This document shows positions 16,016 to 30,700 of a stretch of DNA of 64,000 nucleotides, one piece after another. Source of the stretch: a virus; IMG/VR virus record IMGVR_UViG_3300022921_000004, positions 1 to 64,000 of that record; one strand, 5' to 3'. Within the stretch, counting starts at the first letter, position 1, and every line of letters starts with the position of its first letter. The position numbers and the translations under genes are program-made. Below the pieces are notes generated by a model. The model was not told where the DNA came from, did no database searches, and was given only the letters and a program-made list of their open reading frames with translations.

Positions 16016-18097
16016 TTAGCCCCCAACTCCTGTATAGATAATATATTTGACTGTTAAGAACGGGTTCATAACATTGTATGGCGTACCTAACTCAGTAACA
16101 TCAAATGTCTCGTATTCTTCAAGTCCTGTATTTGCATTATAAGTAATATTTCTTCTATTTAGAACTCCGCCTGAACTTGTACGTGCTTGTCCTGCTCCTG
16201 AACCTGTTGGAGCATCATATGGAATAGTATCAGCATCTTGCTGTACACCACTATCGTCAAGTATTACATAGAATTGAGCACCTTTTGGTGATCTTAAATC
16301 GTGTTCGTGTTCTGGCAAGTTTTTAACGTCAATTGCTCTACTTTCAACACCCGAACCAAGACCAACTGTATCAGCGTTAACATCTGAAACTCTATTAGCA
16401 CTTGTACCGCCCATATTGTCAGCACCTAGTGGGAATCTACCTCTTAGATCAGGTACACCAAAGAAACCTGATTGTACCTGGCTTTGGTCTTTAAACTGAT
16501 ATAAAATTGTGTTATACAATGTAAGATAATCTGAAATTCTATATTCTGTACCGTCACATAACAACCATCCTGGAGGAATATTAATACCTGCATAAGGTAT
16601 AATAGTAGCAATAGGAATAACTGGAACACTACTTACAAGTGCTTGTTGACTAATTTTAAACACGCCGGTATTGTCGCCGGAGATTCTGTTAATAATAATT
16701 TCGTCATCATTATTTGGTACTGTCGTTAATTGTTTGTTAGCAATAAATGTGTTACTAATTGATGTTGTAAATGTCTTAGATGTTCCACCTACTTGTCCGT
16801 CAAAGGTAATTTGGTTTGAACTAACATCGCCGGAAATTTGGAAGGTTGTCGCACTGGTTAACTTGTTTGCGTTTGTAGCACCACCTGTTACTGTACCGGT
16901 AATGTTACCAATTAAGTTTCCTCTAAATTCAACAGCATTTACAGTTGCCCAACGTTTTTCGGAACTACCTAGTGAATATGTTTGTGTTGCATTAGGTAAA
17001 ATTGATCCTGTTGTGCTATTACCGGCAACATTTAAGTCTGTTCCAACAAATAGTTTCTTAGCAATACCAACGCCGCCGCTAATCTTAACAGCGCCTGTTC
17101 CAATACTAGCACTGTCAGTAGTACCTTGCACAATTAAGTTTGCGCTTGTTTGAATTGAGCCTAATACGTCTAATGCTTCTGCTGGACTTAGTGTGTTAAT
17201 ACCTACTTTTTCTGTAGAGTCAATTCTAATTACGTTTTTTTGCAATCCTAAGTTATTAACTTTAAAGTCAATTGGTGCTCCTGAGGTTAAGTTAGTAATA
17301 ACGCCCGAAGTTCCTTGAACGTCGAATGTTACACTTGCAGTTTGTCCAACTTGTAGTCCTTTGTTGTTACTAATAATAATCTGTTGATCGGAAGTACTTG
17401 TTTTGTCACTTCTTAAAAATTTAGTAGCACTAACTATTTCACCGCTTACAATAAGATTTTCAGCTTTTTCACTTGTACCTAAATATTTGCTAATACCGCT
17501 ACCACCAATATTTGCAGTTGAAAGATTAAGTCCTGGTTGAATAATTGTAAATCCTGCAATTGTACTCTTTGGCTGGAATGTTTTAGTACTGTAAATTGCT
17601 ACAGGTTGTCCTGCTACTTCAATTTGCAAGATGGTATATAGTACTTCGTCTTTACCCGTTACTACTACTGGCTTTGCACCTGTTAGCAAACCGTCACTAT
17701 ATTCTGGTCCAACTAGTGTCCATCCTGAACCTGTAAAAATGTAAAGCTGATTGTTATCAGTATCTGACCATAAGTCGCCAGTTAATGCATTTGCAACATC
17801 TGGAGCAGTATTTCCTTTTTTCAAACCACTTGCATTAACCCATCCAGTACCATCATAAATTTTAAGGGTATCAATACCCACTGAAGTGTCGTACCATAGC
17901 TGTCCTTGAATTGGACTTCTTGGCTCGTTTGCATTTGCAAAGTTTTCTAGTAGTTTTAAAAAGTTTTCTGAAATAACAGAACCGTAGCTAGTTGTATTAC
18001 GTCCTGGAAGATCTAAACTAGTTTGCTGATTAATTGTACTATCTTCAATTGAAATAGTACCTTTGTTGCTGTCTGAATAGTTAATTGTATATGCCAT
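16016..18097 (-). CDS. Tail collar-domain fibre protein (gp12-like)
   Basis: The protein has 693 residues and is the longest of three neighbouring fibre proteins with the same N-terminal module (S-E-N-F-L-K-L-L-E-N-F, P-I-Q-G-Q-L-W-Y-D-T). Its C-terminal third contains a phage tail collar domain (about residues 495-560): I-P-P-G-W-L-L-C-D-G-T-E-Y, followed by G-V-P-D-L-R-G-R-F-P-L-G. This domain is typical of T4 gp12 short tail fibres and related receptor-binding proteins. After it comes L-P-E-H-E-H, part of the metal-binding tip in related collar proteins. It ends N-P-F-L-T-V-K-Y-I-I, as such proteins usually do. Its position downstream of the giant virion protein matches the gp10-gp12 place in T4. 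Confidence 0.85.
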   Translation of the reverse strand: MAYTINYSDSNKGTISIEDSTINQQTSLDLPGRNTTSYGSVISENFLKLLENFANANEPRSPIQGQLWYDTSVGIDTLKIYDGTGWVNASGLKKGNTAPDVANALTGDLWSDTDNNQLYIFTGSGWTLVGPEYSDGLLTGAKPVVVTGKDEVLYTILQIEVAGQPVAIYSTKTFQPKSTIAGFTIIQPGLNLSTANIGGSGISKYLGTSEKAENLIVSGEIVSATKFLRSDKTSTSDQQIIISNNKGLQVGQTASVTFDVQGTSGVITNLTSGAPIDFKVNNLGLQKNVIRIDSTEKVGINTLSPAEALDVLGSIQTSANLIVQGTTDSASIGTGAVKISGGVGIAKKLFVGTDLNVAGNSTTGSILPNATQTYSLGSSEKRWATVNAVEFRGNLIGNITGTVTGGATNANKLTSATTFQISGDVSSNQITFDGQVGGTSKTFTTSISNTFIANKQLTTVPNNDDEIIINRISGDNTGVFKISQQALVSSVPVIPIATIIPYAGINIPPGWLLCDGTEYRISDYLTLYNTILYQFKDQSQVQSGFFGVPDLRGRFPLGADNMGGTSANRVSDVNADTVGLGSGVESRAIDVKNLPEHEHDLRSPKGAQFYVILDDSGVQQDADTIPYDAPTGSGAGQARTSSGGVLNRRNITYNANTGLEEYETFDVTELGTPYNVMNPFLTVKYIIYTGVGG

Positions 18098-18708
18098 TAT
18101 TCATTAAACCCCGATAAACTTTGTACACGCACAGTGTAATCGATTTGAATAAGTCTATTCAAACTTTTTTGTACTGGGTGGAAAATAACATGTGTTAATA
18201 GTCTACCTTGACCTGAAGGACTATAACTTACTAATCCTAATTCGTCAAATACATATAAACTATCTGCATTAGTAGCGTTGTCTACAGCATCTTGGCCACT
18301 TGGTTCACCATAGTCAAGTAAACAAGTTACAAGAATATCTGTATAATTTGTACCACTAACGTGTCTTGATTCAATTTTGTTACGAGCAGGGTCGGTGTTG
18401 TTTACACTTCTATCGTCAACTACTTTAATAAATGTTTGGTTATAAAGACTAGCATTAGTACCCGTACTGTTAGGTGTAAGGTATGTAATAATTCCAGTTG
18501 GGTCAATGCTTGTGCCTCCATTACCAAATGCCATTTGATATATAAAGCCTTGTCCTGCGTTAGCTAAACTTTCTGCAAGTGAGATACTCATGTTCTCGTA
18601 ATGTATTGCATTACGTTTATCTACAATAACTTCGCCCGTTTCTGGATTAGAAATTTTAATGTGTCCTTGGAGCATAACTCCGTTTTCTTCTTTTATGTTA
18701 TCCATCAT
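18097..18708 (-). CDS. Virion structural protein
   Basis: The 203-residue protein starts with a beta hairpin (L-Q-G-H-I-K-I-S-N-P-E-T-G-E-V) and has a helix around A-E-S-L-A-N-A, then alternating strands and Asn/Thr/Asp-rich loops. It carries no catalytic motif. Its position between the 4,987-residue virion protein and the collar fibre, together with its own late promoter, indicates a baseplate or fibre-attachment component. Two Met codons in tandem could start it; AGGA lies 7 nt before the first. It shares one base of stop/start with the next gene. Confidence 0.65.
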   Translation of the reverse strand: MMDNIKEENGVMLQGHIKISNPETGEVIVDKRNAIHYENMSISLAESLANAGQGFIYQMAFGNGGTSIDPTGIITYLTPNSTGTNASLYNQTFIKVVDDRSVNNTDPARNKIESRHVSGTNYTDILVTCLLDYGEPSGQDAVDNATNADSLYVFDELGLVSYSPSGQGRLLTHVIFHPVQKSLNRLIQIDYTVRVQSLSGFNE

Positions 18709-18725
18709 ACCTTTTTCCTATACTG

Positions 18726-18733
18726 TATTTATT
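18726..18733 (-). promoter_or_regulatory. Late promoter AATAAATA
   Basis: The NATAAATA late element lies on the minus strand 18 bp upstream of the gene 18097-18708, and covers the end of the giant gene before it. It allows the fibre genes to be transcribed separately from the 15-kb reading frame upstream. Confidence 0.55.
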
Positions 18734-21700
18734 TGGGTAGCTCCACCTTTTCTGCCTTAAAGAAACGTGCTACTAAAGTTTCCGAATCAAATAGTGTAAT
18801 TCCTGGTGTTTCTGTCCAAAGAGTACCTTGACGTCTTACAATTTGAATTTTAATTCCTTCTGCTGGTGTATTTAACAGACTTACGAATGGTGTTGTACCG
18901 TCTACACTAAATTCTGCCGCTAATGTAACATCTGCTTCTGGACTATCTTGATTAAGTGTATAATCAAAACTCTGTATTGCATTCTTACGTAGTCTGCGGC
19001 CGCCTACAAATACTTCAAACTCGTTAATGCTTATTGGCGTAAATCCAAGTTCAAACACACTAGATGTACCGTCTGCTACAATTTCATCAACAATAGTTTT
19101 ATCAGCATACGGTGCTGTTTGCATCTGATTTGCATTGTATACATCACTACCTATTAAGTGTTCTGTTGGAACTCCTGTACCTAATGTACCTCTTTGAATT
19201 TGTTTTAATGTATTGCCATCCTTGATTAGATATTCAATTCGTTCTCCGTTAACAAAAATAATTCCTGGAGTCTTGCTATTCTTATCCGGTGAACTTAATC
19301 CATTTGCATTATCTAATACAATTTGTTTATCAAATGTATATAACGGCTCTGCAAGTTTATAAGGTTGAACATCGCCTAGACGCTTATAGATGTTTCTATT
19401 AAGAATATCTTTAAACTGACTAAATCCAAACTTAGGTGTAATCTGTCCAACAGCACTAAACTGTATTATCTCAACAACATCGTTGTCTACAAAACTTTGT
19501 TTATATCTTAGATACTGTTTATCTGTAGTTAATGTATAATCAACACTAGGTGTTTGTAAAACTCCGTTTACTGTTAACCAAACATACTGCACTTCTACAG
19601 CAGGATATCTAAGTTTAATTAATCCATTTTTAATATGGTTAAATTGAATATAGTCTTCAGTACCAACAACCAATGTTTCTCTTGCAACAATATCGTAATT
19701 AATTCTTTCAAATCCCATACTATCGTGCTTGTTAAATGTATAAACTGTTAGTGTTTCTCCTATCTCAGGAGCAACTTTAAGCTGTAATGTTTTACCACTG
19801 TCAACCCAAGTATTTTGATTGTTGATTTGTTGGATGCTTCCGAACGCATAATCACCGTCAGTGACAATATATGCTTCTAAAATATCGCCGTCTTTGCCAA
19901 TACCTGGTTCTAGGATAACGCTACTATTTGAAGGTCTAATATTATATTCAACTGCAATTGTTAATTCTTTGCCGTTTAAAACAAATAATACATCTGACGC
20001 ATCAAAGCTACCAACTGGAGTTTGCCATATTTCTAAGAAATATTCTCTTTGTGCAGTAGTTACATCAAATTGCTGGTTATAACCAGGATTTAACAAACGG
20101 TTTCCTTGTTTGACAATAACATTATGACTATTCGGAATAGCACTGTAAGGAGTTTTTGTTAAATCAAACAACTTAGTACTTCCATCACCTACAAATTCTT
20201 CAACTTCAATCTTACTAAACGCATCTGTTTTACTATAAACAAAATAACTAACAAGACTTTGATCTTTTGGTGGAGAGCCAAAAAGTATTTGCGCCTTTTC
20301 GTTATCATCAACAAGTACAGCTTCTACTTCTCCGCCGTCAACTGTTACATAAAAATCTAATTCTTTAGAATATTTTGCTTTAGTAGTAAATGCACTAGTA
20401 CTTCCGTCTGCAACATACTGACCTTCTTCTAGTAAATCTTGTCCGTTTCCGCTAATACTTACAATGTTTATTAGTGTTCCACTCGCAGGTACAGTTTTAA
20501 ATGTAACTGTTTTATTTTTGTAATTTACATCGTAAACAGTTGAAGGTTGTATTACAGAATCAAGTTTTACAATTAAACCTTTATCATTTTGAGGTTGAAT
20601 TCCAAATTCAAATACAATTTCAGTTCCGTTAGCTCTGTAAGAATTACTAGTTAGAATACTGCCGCCGGCTTCTGGTCTATGGAATACTCTAATATCAACT
20701 GCATCTAAAATTTGTCCTGGAACTTGCTCTTCCGGTCCTTTAGATGTAGTCGGTGTTACAAATCCGTCGCCGTCTACTATAATTTCTTCTGGATTAAATC
20801 CTCTTGCAGTATTAAACTGTAAGTCACCACCGCTTAAAATAGTATCATAAGATCTAGGATCTGGTAAGAAACTTCCGTCGGAAGTTGTTTTTCTAAATAC
20901 TAAAATGTCGCCCGAACTTAACGGTATAATATCTTCGTCAAACACAATAATAGTATCTTCTACTATATCTCCGTCATCTGTTATAGCAATTCCTGTTTGT
21001 CCTGCTCCAGTAACACTAGCAATTAATGCATTTGGATTAGTTGGATTATCTGGATAATTAGGATCATCAATTCTTACACCATTTCTATAGATGTTATAAA
21101 TTGCTCCTACTTCTAGAGGAGATCCAAAAGTTAATATTCTTGTACTGTCGTCTCCAAATTGGAAAATTTCATCTTCGAATGTTGTATCAAATGTATCGTA
21201 TGTTGAAGTAAACCACCCGTCACTATCCCAGCCAGAGCCGCCGCCAAAGTCAAAGCTAGTTACTTCGACTCCGCCGTAATCAATTCCATCTAAAAGTTGT
21301 CCTAGATCATTTCCATACATTCCTGTGTTTGGATTGTAATATAAATTAATTCTATCTTGTGCTTGCAATAAGTCAGGTGCTTTATTATATGTTACAATTA
21401 CTTCTTTATTAGCATCTAGTGCATTTGTAAATGAAATTCTACCAAAGTATCTTGTATATCCTTTTGTAGTATCCTTAACATTAGAGAAAGTATATTCACT
21501 ACGCAACGATTCAAGACCATCAATAGTAACTGTAACTTGTGTAGTTTTTAATTGCATTGGCCATTTTAAATCAATTTCTAATTGATCTAATGTTGTCGCA
21601 AATGTTTCTATTTCGCTCAGTGTTTGGAATAGATATGTTTTTGTTACTCTGTCAAATTTGCATCTAATATGTGTAGATCTTGCTTTACCGTTTCCTAGTA

Positions 21701-24700
21701 CCGGACTTAGTCTTGCTTCTGTGCCGCCGTCCTCTAATGATCCAATTATATCAATTGTCGGTTGAGACAAGTATCCACTGCCTGAATTAGTTACTAGCAC
21801 ACTTGTAATTTGTCCGTTACCAACAAATGCTTGAGCAGTTGCACCTGTGCCGCCGCCGCCACTAATTACTAGTTTAGGAGCACTTGTATAACCACTGCCA
21901 GCATCAGCAATGTTAATTTGTGTTAATTCAAATCCAACATTATCTAACCAATGTTTGCTAGGATATGTTGTAGTATTAGCAACACCTGCAATAATTTCAT
22001 TATTAACAACTTGAACACTCTGCGGAATAATTCTTCCTTCTTGTTCATTATACACTGGTGCTAGATCAAAATCAGTAACTACATTATTAGCCGGATCAAT
22101 TTTTTCATATGATGAAATGTATTCTCTAATTTTAGTTTTATAAGGTTTCATTTCTTCTACATAATCTTCATAACTAGATAAGTTATCATTTTGGAAAGTA
22201 ACTTTTTGTTCTAGTTCACCGATGTTATGTTTAGCCTTAACAAAACTTGTTTTAAATGCCCAATCGACATTTGGTTGTTCTGAGAATACATATCTTAATC
22301 CTGCAAAGAACATCTCATTCCAGTGAAGCTGTAATTGATCAATAAAAATGTTATCTCTAAGGATAGTAATTATTTTTCTAAATTCAGCAACGGGTTCTGT
22401 ATCATAAAATATTTTATCAAAACTTGCGCCATCATATGCAACATTGTCACTTGTTACATCGTATAGAGAATCAAGTAATTCAATTGTACCGCTTTCTCTA
22501 CCAATAGTTTTATAGTTAACACTATAATCAACAGTATCTTCGTTAGCTATTTTTTCTAATAGTAACCAACCGCCAGATCCAACGTTACTAATTTTAATTA
22601 CATCACCTATATTATCTGCAAGACCATAAATTTGGTAACTGCCTTCAAGTGTATAATTGATTAATGTAAATTGATTATAACCTGTATCATACCAGTCTTT
22701 GTATTTCCAGTAAAGATTTACATCATAGCTTTGAGTAAGAACTCTTTGCCATTCACCTAATACATATTGATATACACTCCACTTACCGTTAATGGACTCA
22801 TCGCTCTTAACCAATACTGCAAATTTTCTAATAGAAATTTTAACATTATTTGTATAGTTTTTACCAGAATTAATAATCCTAACACTGTTAATTCCTCCGT
22901 TGGCGTTTAGGGTAAACTCTAACTCGCCTTCAGATCCTAGTGTATCTGTAATAATGTATGTTGGTGGGTTGATATATCCTTGTCCCGGGTCTGTAATTAA
23001 AACATTAATGATAACACCGTTTTCAATTTCAAGTTGTAAGGTAGCAGGTCTAACTTTTGCAATACTTACAAATCTTAGTTCTGCATATGAATCTGAAGTT
23101 GTATCAAATATACCTGTTGCGATAGTTGGTAAAGGATCGCTATCTGTTAATTTTGTTAAATCAAACTCGTCAACAATTAGATTGTTTGCTAATATTTTAT
23201 TTGCACGTTCAACAAATTGTTTTCTTGCTTCAGTTTTATTAATAAACCAACTCTGTCTAGGTTCGTTAAGAGATCCGTATTTTTGTTTAATTGGAAGATT
23301 AATATCAGGCACCGGTCTATCATTAGTGTCAAATCCTACTAAACTATCAATCCATTTTTGTTCAATTGTACTATTTGGACGACTAGTTTCCAATCCGTCA
23401 CTGATTAACTGATACTGAATATGTGTATTTTGCTGTTGGTTATCTATTGTCCACCAGTTAAAACTGATCGCTATATCTTTATCTTTAATTAAAGATTCGC
23501 AGTTATAAATTGCGAATCTATTATTACTTAAGATTGCAACAAACTTAATATTTGAATTTTCTGGATTACTAATTATCCTTGAAACAGACAATGCTGATAA
23601 CTTTCTAGTTTCAATTGCCGGGATTGTTGCTTTATTCTTAACCCAGTAATAGTAATAAGTTGTAAATGTTTGTGATGCACTATTATACTTGCGTCTAACA
23701 GAATATGCACTATCACCGTATTTTGATGTACCACTAATACCTTTAGCAAGTCCTGCTTCTGTTTCTGATTGTGTATCCCATTCACTAGGTCTTAATTTGC
23801 TCTCAACCCACTCATATACATCGACTGTAGTACCAGGGTACAACTTATTAAAGGTTGCAGTTGATTCTGTAATATCTCCCTGATGATGATTGATAAATCT
23901 AGCACTATCAATATCCCACCATAATTTACCAACCCATTTTGTACTTGTGTAATCTAATGGTTGCGGTGTTACACCTGTAGCAGTTGATATTGTATATCTT
24001 GCAGGATCGTAACTAGTTTTAAAAGATATTTCTTGTTCAGCTACACCTGCAATTTTTCCTTGGATAGGATCAATATAGTCGAGATATGCAACTTGTGCAT
24101 TATTTGTTTTGTTATAAAGATACACACCTTTAAACTTGCTAAGATCTGCAGGTAGTACAGGCGATGTTACAATTGACCAACTCGTTGAGTTCAGTGGCTT
24201 TCTAAATTCTGCAACTACACCTTTATCAACAGTATTGTTTGTTGTAACTGTTTGATCTGGTAATCCTAAATATATGTGATTATTTTTAACTTTGATAATA
24301 TTTCCAAAGTTTTCAGTATCTCTATCATATGAAAAGTCTTGTCCGTAAAGTAGTGTGTCATTTATTGTTTCGTATATTGACACTAGTCCACTATCATTGT
24401 CAACAGTATTAAGTTTAGTTGCATCGCCGTCGAATGTTGTTAACTCAACATCAAATGTAGTATACTTAATAATATCGCCACCTTTAGAAGTAATAGCAAG
24501 AGTATTGCCATCGAAGTCTAATTTAAATCCAAATTGTGTATTATCTGTTAAATCTTTAGGACGAAGTGTTTGAGTAAATGTATATACTCCGTCTTTTAAA
24601 ATATAAACGTATACTGCTCCGCCATTAAGTGAAATATCACTATTATAAGGGGCGCCGACTGCAATTTTTTTACCATCGTTAGAAACTGCAATTGAACTTC

Positions 24701-27700
24701 CGTAATTTTCGCTTAAATTAAATGGTTCTAGTAATTGACTATAAACATATTGATCATTTACTAACTTATAAACTACAACTTTTCTGTTAGGAACACTACT
24801 ATCATCAGGATTTGTATATCTAGCAGTTAATACTAAGACTTCTCCTAGTGAGCTAGTATCAAACTCTTCGCCAATCTCTTCTAAGAATTGCTGTTCTAAT
24901 GTACTTTCTGTAATAGAATAGTTTGTATCATTAGGAACATACCCTAGTAAGTCTACTCCTGAATTAATTTCTGCCCATTCTGCTAAATTAAATGCGCCAG
25001 GTGTTATATTAGTTTTTGCTTCGTAGATAGAATCTCCGAATCTTACATACTCGCCGTCAAAGTAAGTAGCGTTTACACTATGCATACCTCTATACAACGG
25101 TTCAATACCTAAATTCCAATCTTCTGTTTCGTTTTTATCAAAGAAGTAAATTCTACCTTGATTTTCTTCGGTATTATTTCCTTTAGCAAGAACAAACAAG
25201 CGGTAAGATGTTGAAGATTTCTGTACAAACTTACAACTTGCTCCTAATTTTCTAAAATTATCAGAGTTGGGAACAGTATAATAGTTAACAAGTTGATATA
25301 TAGATCCTGTCTTTTTATAAATTGCAAATGTACCTTCAGAATCGTTTCCACTTTCATAACCTGATGTTGTTACAGGAATATTGTAAACTCTTGTCCAGTC
25401 TAAGTTTAATGAAGACGGTGTTTCTGCTGTTTCTAAAATACCGTCAATTGTGTTTGAACTGTAGTGCCAGTACTCTAAATCTCTTAGATATGTTTGATTA
25501 GGTGGAACTGGAATGTTAGTATTAGTGTCAATAACAATTAATCCACCACTAATATCATTTTCAAGATGACATGAATTAATAGGACCAATTGTTCTTAGTG
25601 TTGAATCGTTTTCTACAAACTGTGCTGTAGAGTTTTGTCCGTAGTCGCTACCAAACGCCCACTGTCCTGATTTATTTTTTAAATAAATTTTTGCTACGCC
25701 AAACGCTCGTTCAATCCATGCAACTTCTGCGGTTTCACCAGTTGCACTATCAATAAGTTGTGTTCCAATAGAAGGAATAAATGGGTTACCTGATAAGTCA
25801 AAGTTTGTTAATCTAACTTCAAGCCAACCGTTCCACTTATCAGCTACGGTATGGATTGAGTTATTAAGATAATCAAAACTTAATCCTAATACAGGTTGCG
25901 GATCTTGTACGTTACCGTTTACTCTAATTTGATTTAACCAAAAACTAACTTCGTCATTAACTGATGTATCAGTATAATGTTGTGTAGATGTTCTAAACCA
26001 CCAACGGCCATCAATTATAACCGTTCCTGTTTGTCCTTGTCTATGAGACAGTATGCCAAATTCTGAAGGAAATGTAGGAGTAGTAGTGTTTGCTAATCTC
26101 TTAATATCTAAAATATTCGTAAAGAGTGAGTTAGATCTTATTTCATTTTCTAATTTAATATCAGTTACTACTAAGTTAGCATTTGTTTCTACAAGTTCAG
26201 TTGTACTAAATTCTGAACCTACATTAATGTGCCACCATCCTGCATGATAATTGTCTGTAATTTTTAATTGTCTTTCATAATCACCAACTAACACACCGTT
26301 TTGGTAAATTGACCCTGTATCTAAAAATGCTCCGTTTAGATTGTTTAGATAGATAGTCATTTGATTTTCATCGTTTACATAACGATAAGCAATAGTTGCT
26401 TTTGCAGTATCAGTAGTAATATCACTTCCAGACTCAGGTATTGATAATGCACTTTGAATATGTACAATAGCTTCTACTTTATGAACAATTTCATGACTAC
26501 CGTTAATAAATGTTTCATTTAAAACTGAGTCTCCGTTAAACGGTGCAATTCCTGCTGATGTTGTAGTTGTATATCTATTCCATTTTAGCTCAAGTACATC
26601 TCCGGGCTTAGTTCCTTCAAATTGTTCAGTTTGCGCTCTAATTAAAATATGATCAGCAGGCGCATCATTAATAGTATAATTTCCTCTAACCATATATTCA
26701 ACATCAGGATAAGATTGATCATCGCTATCATATTCGTCAATCTTACTTTGTTGGTTTGATGCATGACTTAAGAATTGTTGTATTGAGTCAGCATCTTGAA
26801 CTTTTCTAGATTTCCACAACTGTGATCTGTACAATACAATATCATTAATGTTATAAGCTACTGTGTTTTTATAATCGCCTCTAAATTTACTCTTAACATT
26901 AGATGCATTAGGAGAACCTATAGCAAGATATTCTCCGTCTGGTGAAATTGAAACACTTGATCCAAATCCGCCACCGGATTCAAATATTCCTGTAAATTCA
27001 TCAATTTGTTGTCTAAGGCCAAATTCAGTATTGTCGCTAGGTCTAGCAAACACATAAACACTACCATTTAAGTCTTTAGGTGCCGAAACTGCTATTGTAT
27101 TGTTATTTTCTGTAACACTGATATCAGAACCAAAATCTTTGTCTGTACTATCTAACAAACCTGCTGTAACATTTTTAATGTCTGGTTTTAATTCGTATAC
27201 TTGTTTATTTTTTAATACAATCCATTTTCCTGTATCGTCGTCATCTACCCAAATAGTGTCAGTGATAGATGTATCACCGCTTAATGAGAACGTAGTAGGT
27301 GCATCGATAATAGCATTTGCGTCTGATAATCTCGACAATCTAACTGGCTTAAAGTAAGTAACATATCCTTTAATATCATCTAACTCGGTTGATTCACCGG
27401 TTGTTGATAATGTAATCTTATTAAGATTAATCTCTGCAATTTTATAAAATCCGTCTGTGGTTTCATTAGTATCAACAACTCCAATAATGTCACCAACAAT
27501 AAAGTTTGTTTTGCGATTTAGAGTAATAGTAAAAGTGCCATTTGATGTTGCTGTTACACTTTTAATTACATAATCGGTTGTAGCGTGTTTGTATACACTC
27601 CATGTTTGTTGACTTTTATTATTAGCTGTCCAAACAAACTCACCTGTGTTTATTGCTGAAATAGATTGATCTAATATATCATCATAGTTTAGTAATGATA

Positions 27701-30700
27701 ATTTTACATCATTTGTGTTTACATATCCTGCTGTTTTTGTATAACTGTTATCATCATTAAAGTATTTTACAGGGAACGGCTTATGGTCATAATTTTGAGA
27801 TTTTACATAGACATTATTTCTAGTTAATCTATAAACAAGACTTGTATCCTGCGGATCGATTTCATTGACAAGCTCTACAGTTTGTGGTTCCATTCTGTAT
27901 CTAGCTTCATCAAAAACTATATCAAACTGATCGTCACCTGTTGTTGCTCCGTATCGTCCAATTCTTACTGCCCATTCTTCAAAAAATTCTAAGCTATCTT
28001 TATTTGCACTACCTAGTTTATCAAACAACTTAGTAAGTACATTTTTTGTTCCTTTATCTTGAATTGCGCCTTGGAAGAATTTATACTGACTTACATCATC
28101 ATTAATAATATTTTCTAAATATCTACGTTTCTGATATCCAATTAAATGCTGTGCTAAACGCTGTTGCTCTGTGTCAAAGTTATCTGAATCAAGATCATAA
28201 AAATCAGTAAACTGTTTTGCTTTATAGTCCCAGTTAGGTAATAGTTTCTGTTCTGGTTTTTCATTTAATCTAACAAAACTTCTTTCGTTGAATGTTTCTG
28301 TACCAACAACATTAACTTTTGCAACATAATAGTATTGCTTGTACTTTACCAATGCACCAATAGAATAGTCTTGCCAAGATGCCCAGTCTTCAATTTTAGC
28401 ATCATCGAATATAAATCCAGGAATATTATAAGATCCGTTCCATTCGTCTGAACGATAACCTTTAACTTTAATTCTTTCTTGTCTATATCCTTGTGCTCTA
28501 TTATAGATAACATCATTAAAGACTGTTTTGTTATCTATAATAACTGCATGTTCGTGTTGTACAACAGGAACTTTTAGATGGAATATTCCATCTTCAGTAT
28601 TTTTAACATAGATACCAAAAGAGTTAGTAGTATCTCTTTCTGTAGTTGCAAAGTCAGCAAGTAATCTTTTGCCGTCAGCTTTTAATAAACTATAATCATA
28701 AAAATTATTATAAATGTCGTCAACAACAGTATATGCCTCTGCGAACATAACCTGTCTTGCACTTGGACTTAGTGTAATAACAGTACCGGTATCCCAGTTT
28801 TGTGTAGTCCAAAACATAAATTCTTTTGCAGATAATGTCCAGTTTTCAATTTCTTCAATATTTTGGTTGAAAAGTTCAAACTTAAATCCGTTACTATCTA
28901 AGAATTTTTGATATCCAAGAATAATATCAACTACTCCTTGAATATCGCTTACTAGTGTTCCGTAAGGAATTTCAACAACTTCTCTAGTGTCAAAATTCTT
29001 AGAGAAAAATGCCTGTGCGCCGCCTTCTTCCGGAAGTTCGGCTAATTTTTGGAAGTTGTCTAAATTAAATGAGGTTCCAGAAGTATGACCAATTTTTACT
29101 CGATAATATACATTATTATTTTCTACAATTTGTCCAACTTCATAAAACTTACCGGTGTCCCAATTTAAGAAAGATTCACTCACTCCGCCGACACGAACTA
29201 ATCTATCGTTATTTTTTCTTATGACAGAATATGTTTTAAAGATTGGTAAATCTCTATCATATCCTCTAATTATATAACCTTGCGGAACAATTTCTATGAT
29301 CATTCCACTATATGAATATACATTAATTGGTATACTTTTTGTTAACTGAATTTTATAGTTTTCGTCCGGTACAAAAACATTACCTTCATTAGTAGGAGTT
29401 CTTGCATCAAGAATTAATCTAAATTTAGACTTCTGAGTAAAGCCACCAATTTTAGATGCCAATTTATTTTGTAAAGAAGTTAGTTCTTGTTGATATGTTG
29501 AAAATTTTAATGTTTCATTTTGTGCCAAGTAACCTTGAATATAATTTATTATACCTGCTGTAAATACTCTTGAACTATCAGAAGCACTATTTGGAAATTT
29601 TAATTTATCTAATCTAATTCTTTTACTAGTTTCAGTATAAACTAATTCTCCGGCTCCGTTACGCTTAATTCTACTTACATCAAATGCAATACCAAAAAAC
29701 TGTGCTGGATTATTAATTGCCCAAGATGCCATTAATGCAAATGGATAATGTGAACTACGGCGCCATGCTGTTTCAACAGGTCCTTCATCACCGAATACAT
29801 ATCCGTCGCTATAACTTGAATCAAGTCCAGACAATGCTATTCCTGATAAATTAGGAGGTAACAAGTTTCCTTGATCATCTGTTGGAATGTATTTAGAAAT
29901 TAGAGTATTTTTAAATTTGTTTCTATAAACAATTTTTTCATTTGGTGCTCTAACAATACCACTAGCCATGTCTTTCCATAACAACAGATTATTTCTTGTA
30001 TATGGTGCTGTTCCGTACTCTGTATCAAACCAATCAGGTTTTTCAGTTAGTCCTAAAATTTCCCAAGGATGGCTGTGCGGTCTATCTGTATTATAAAAGT
30101 CCTTATAAATTGCTCTCCAAAAACCTGGAAGAGAATTATTTTCAACATCGGCCCATTTGTTGTAACTAAATGTAAAACCGTTAGTTCTATCAAATCGGGT
30201 GTTTGCAGAATAGTCAGGAGTTCCAACTGTTTCTAACCATCTATTAAATTCAGAAATTAATGTTCTAGCAGTGCCATAACGTGTGAAGCCTGTTTTACGT
30301 GTTCTTGTTTCGACAAAATCAGCAATATCAAACACATTTTCGTTGTACTGCTGTTTTAGGTTATCATAAATTCTTCTTTCAAAGTCTAATAGCAGTCTAT
30401 CTCTGTAATCACCATAACATTTCCATAATGACCCATCATGTCCTTGTAGCATTGGTTGTGCGCCTGGCCATGATTCAAACGAATTAATATCGATTGTTGC
30501 ATGATTTGCAGAGCTCGAAGGCATAAAAAATAGCTGATTACAACCTGCAAATACATGATCGTGTGCAACTCCGGCGCCGCCGTTGGCAGTATCGTAATCA
30601 ATTGCATCTGCTTCAGATGTAAACAGTGGATAGAACCAACCAACTTTACCTTTAAAACTTTGTGTAGTAGTTTCGTCTCGTCCGTATACTTTATAAGGAC

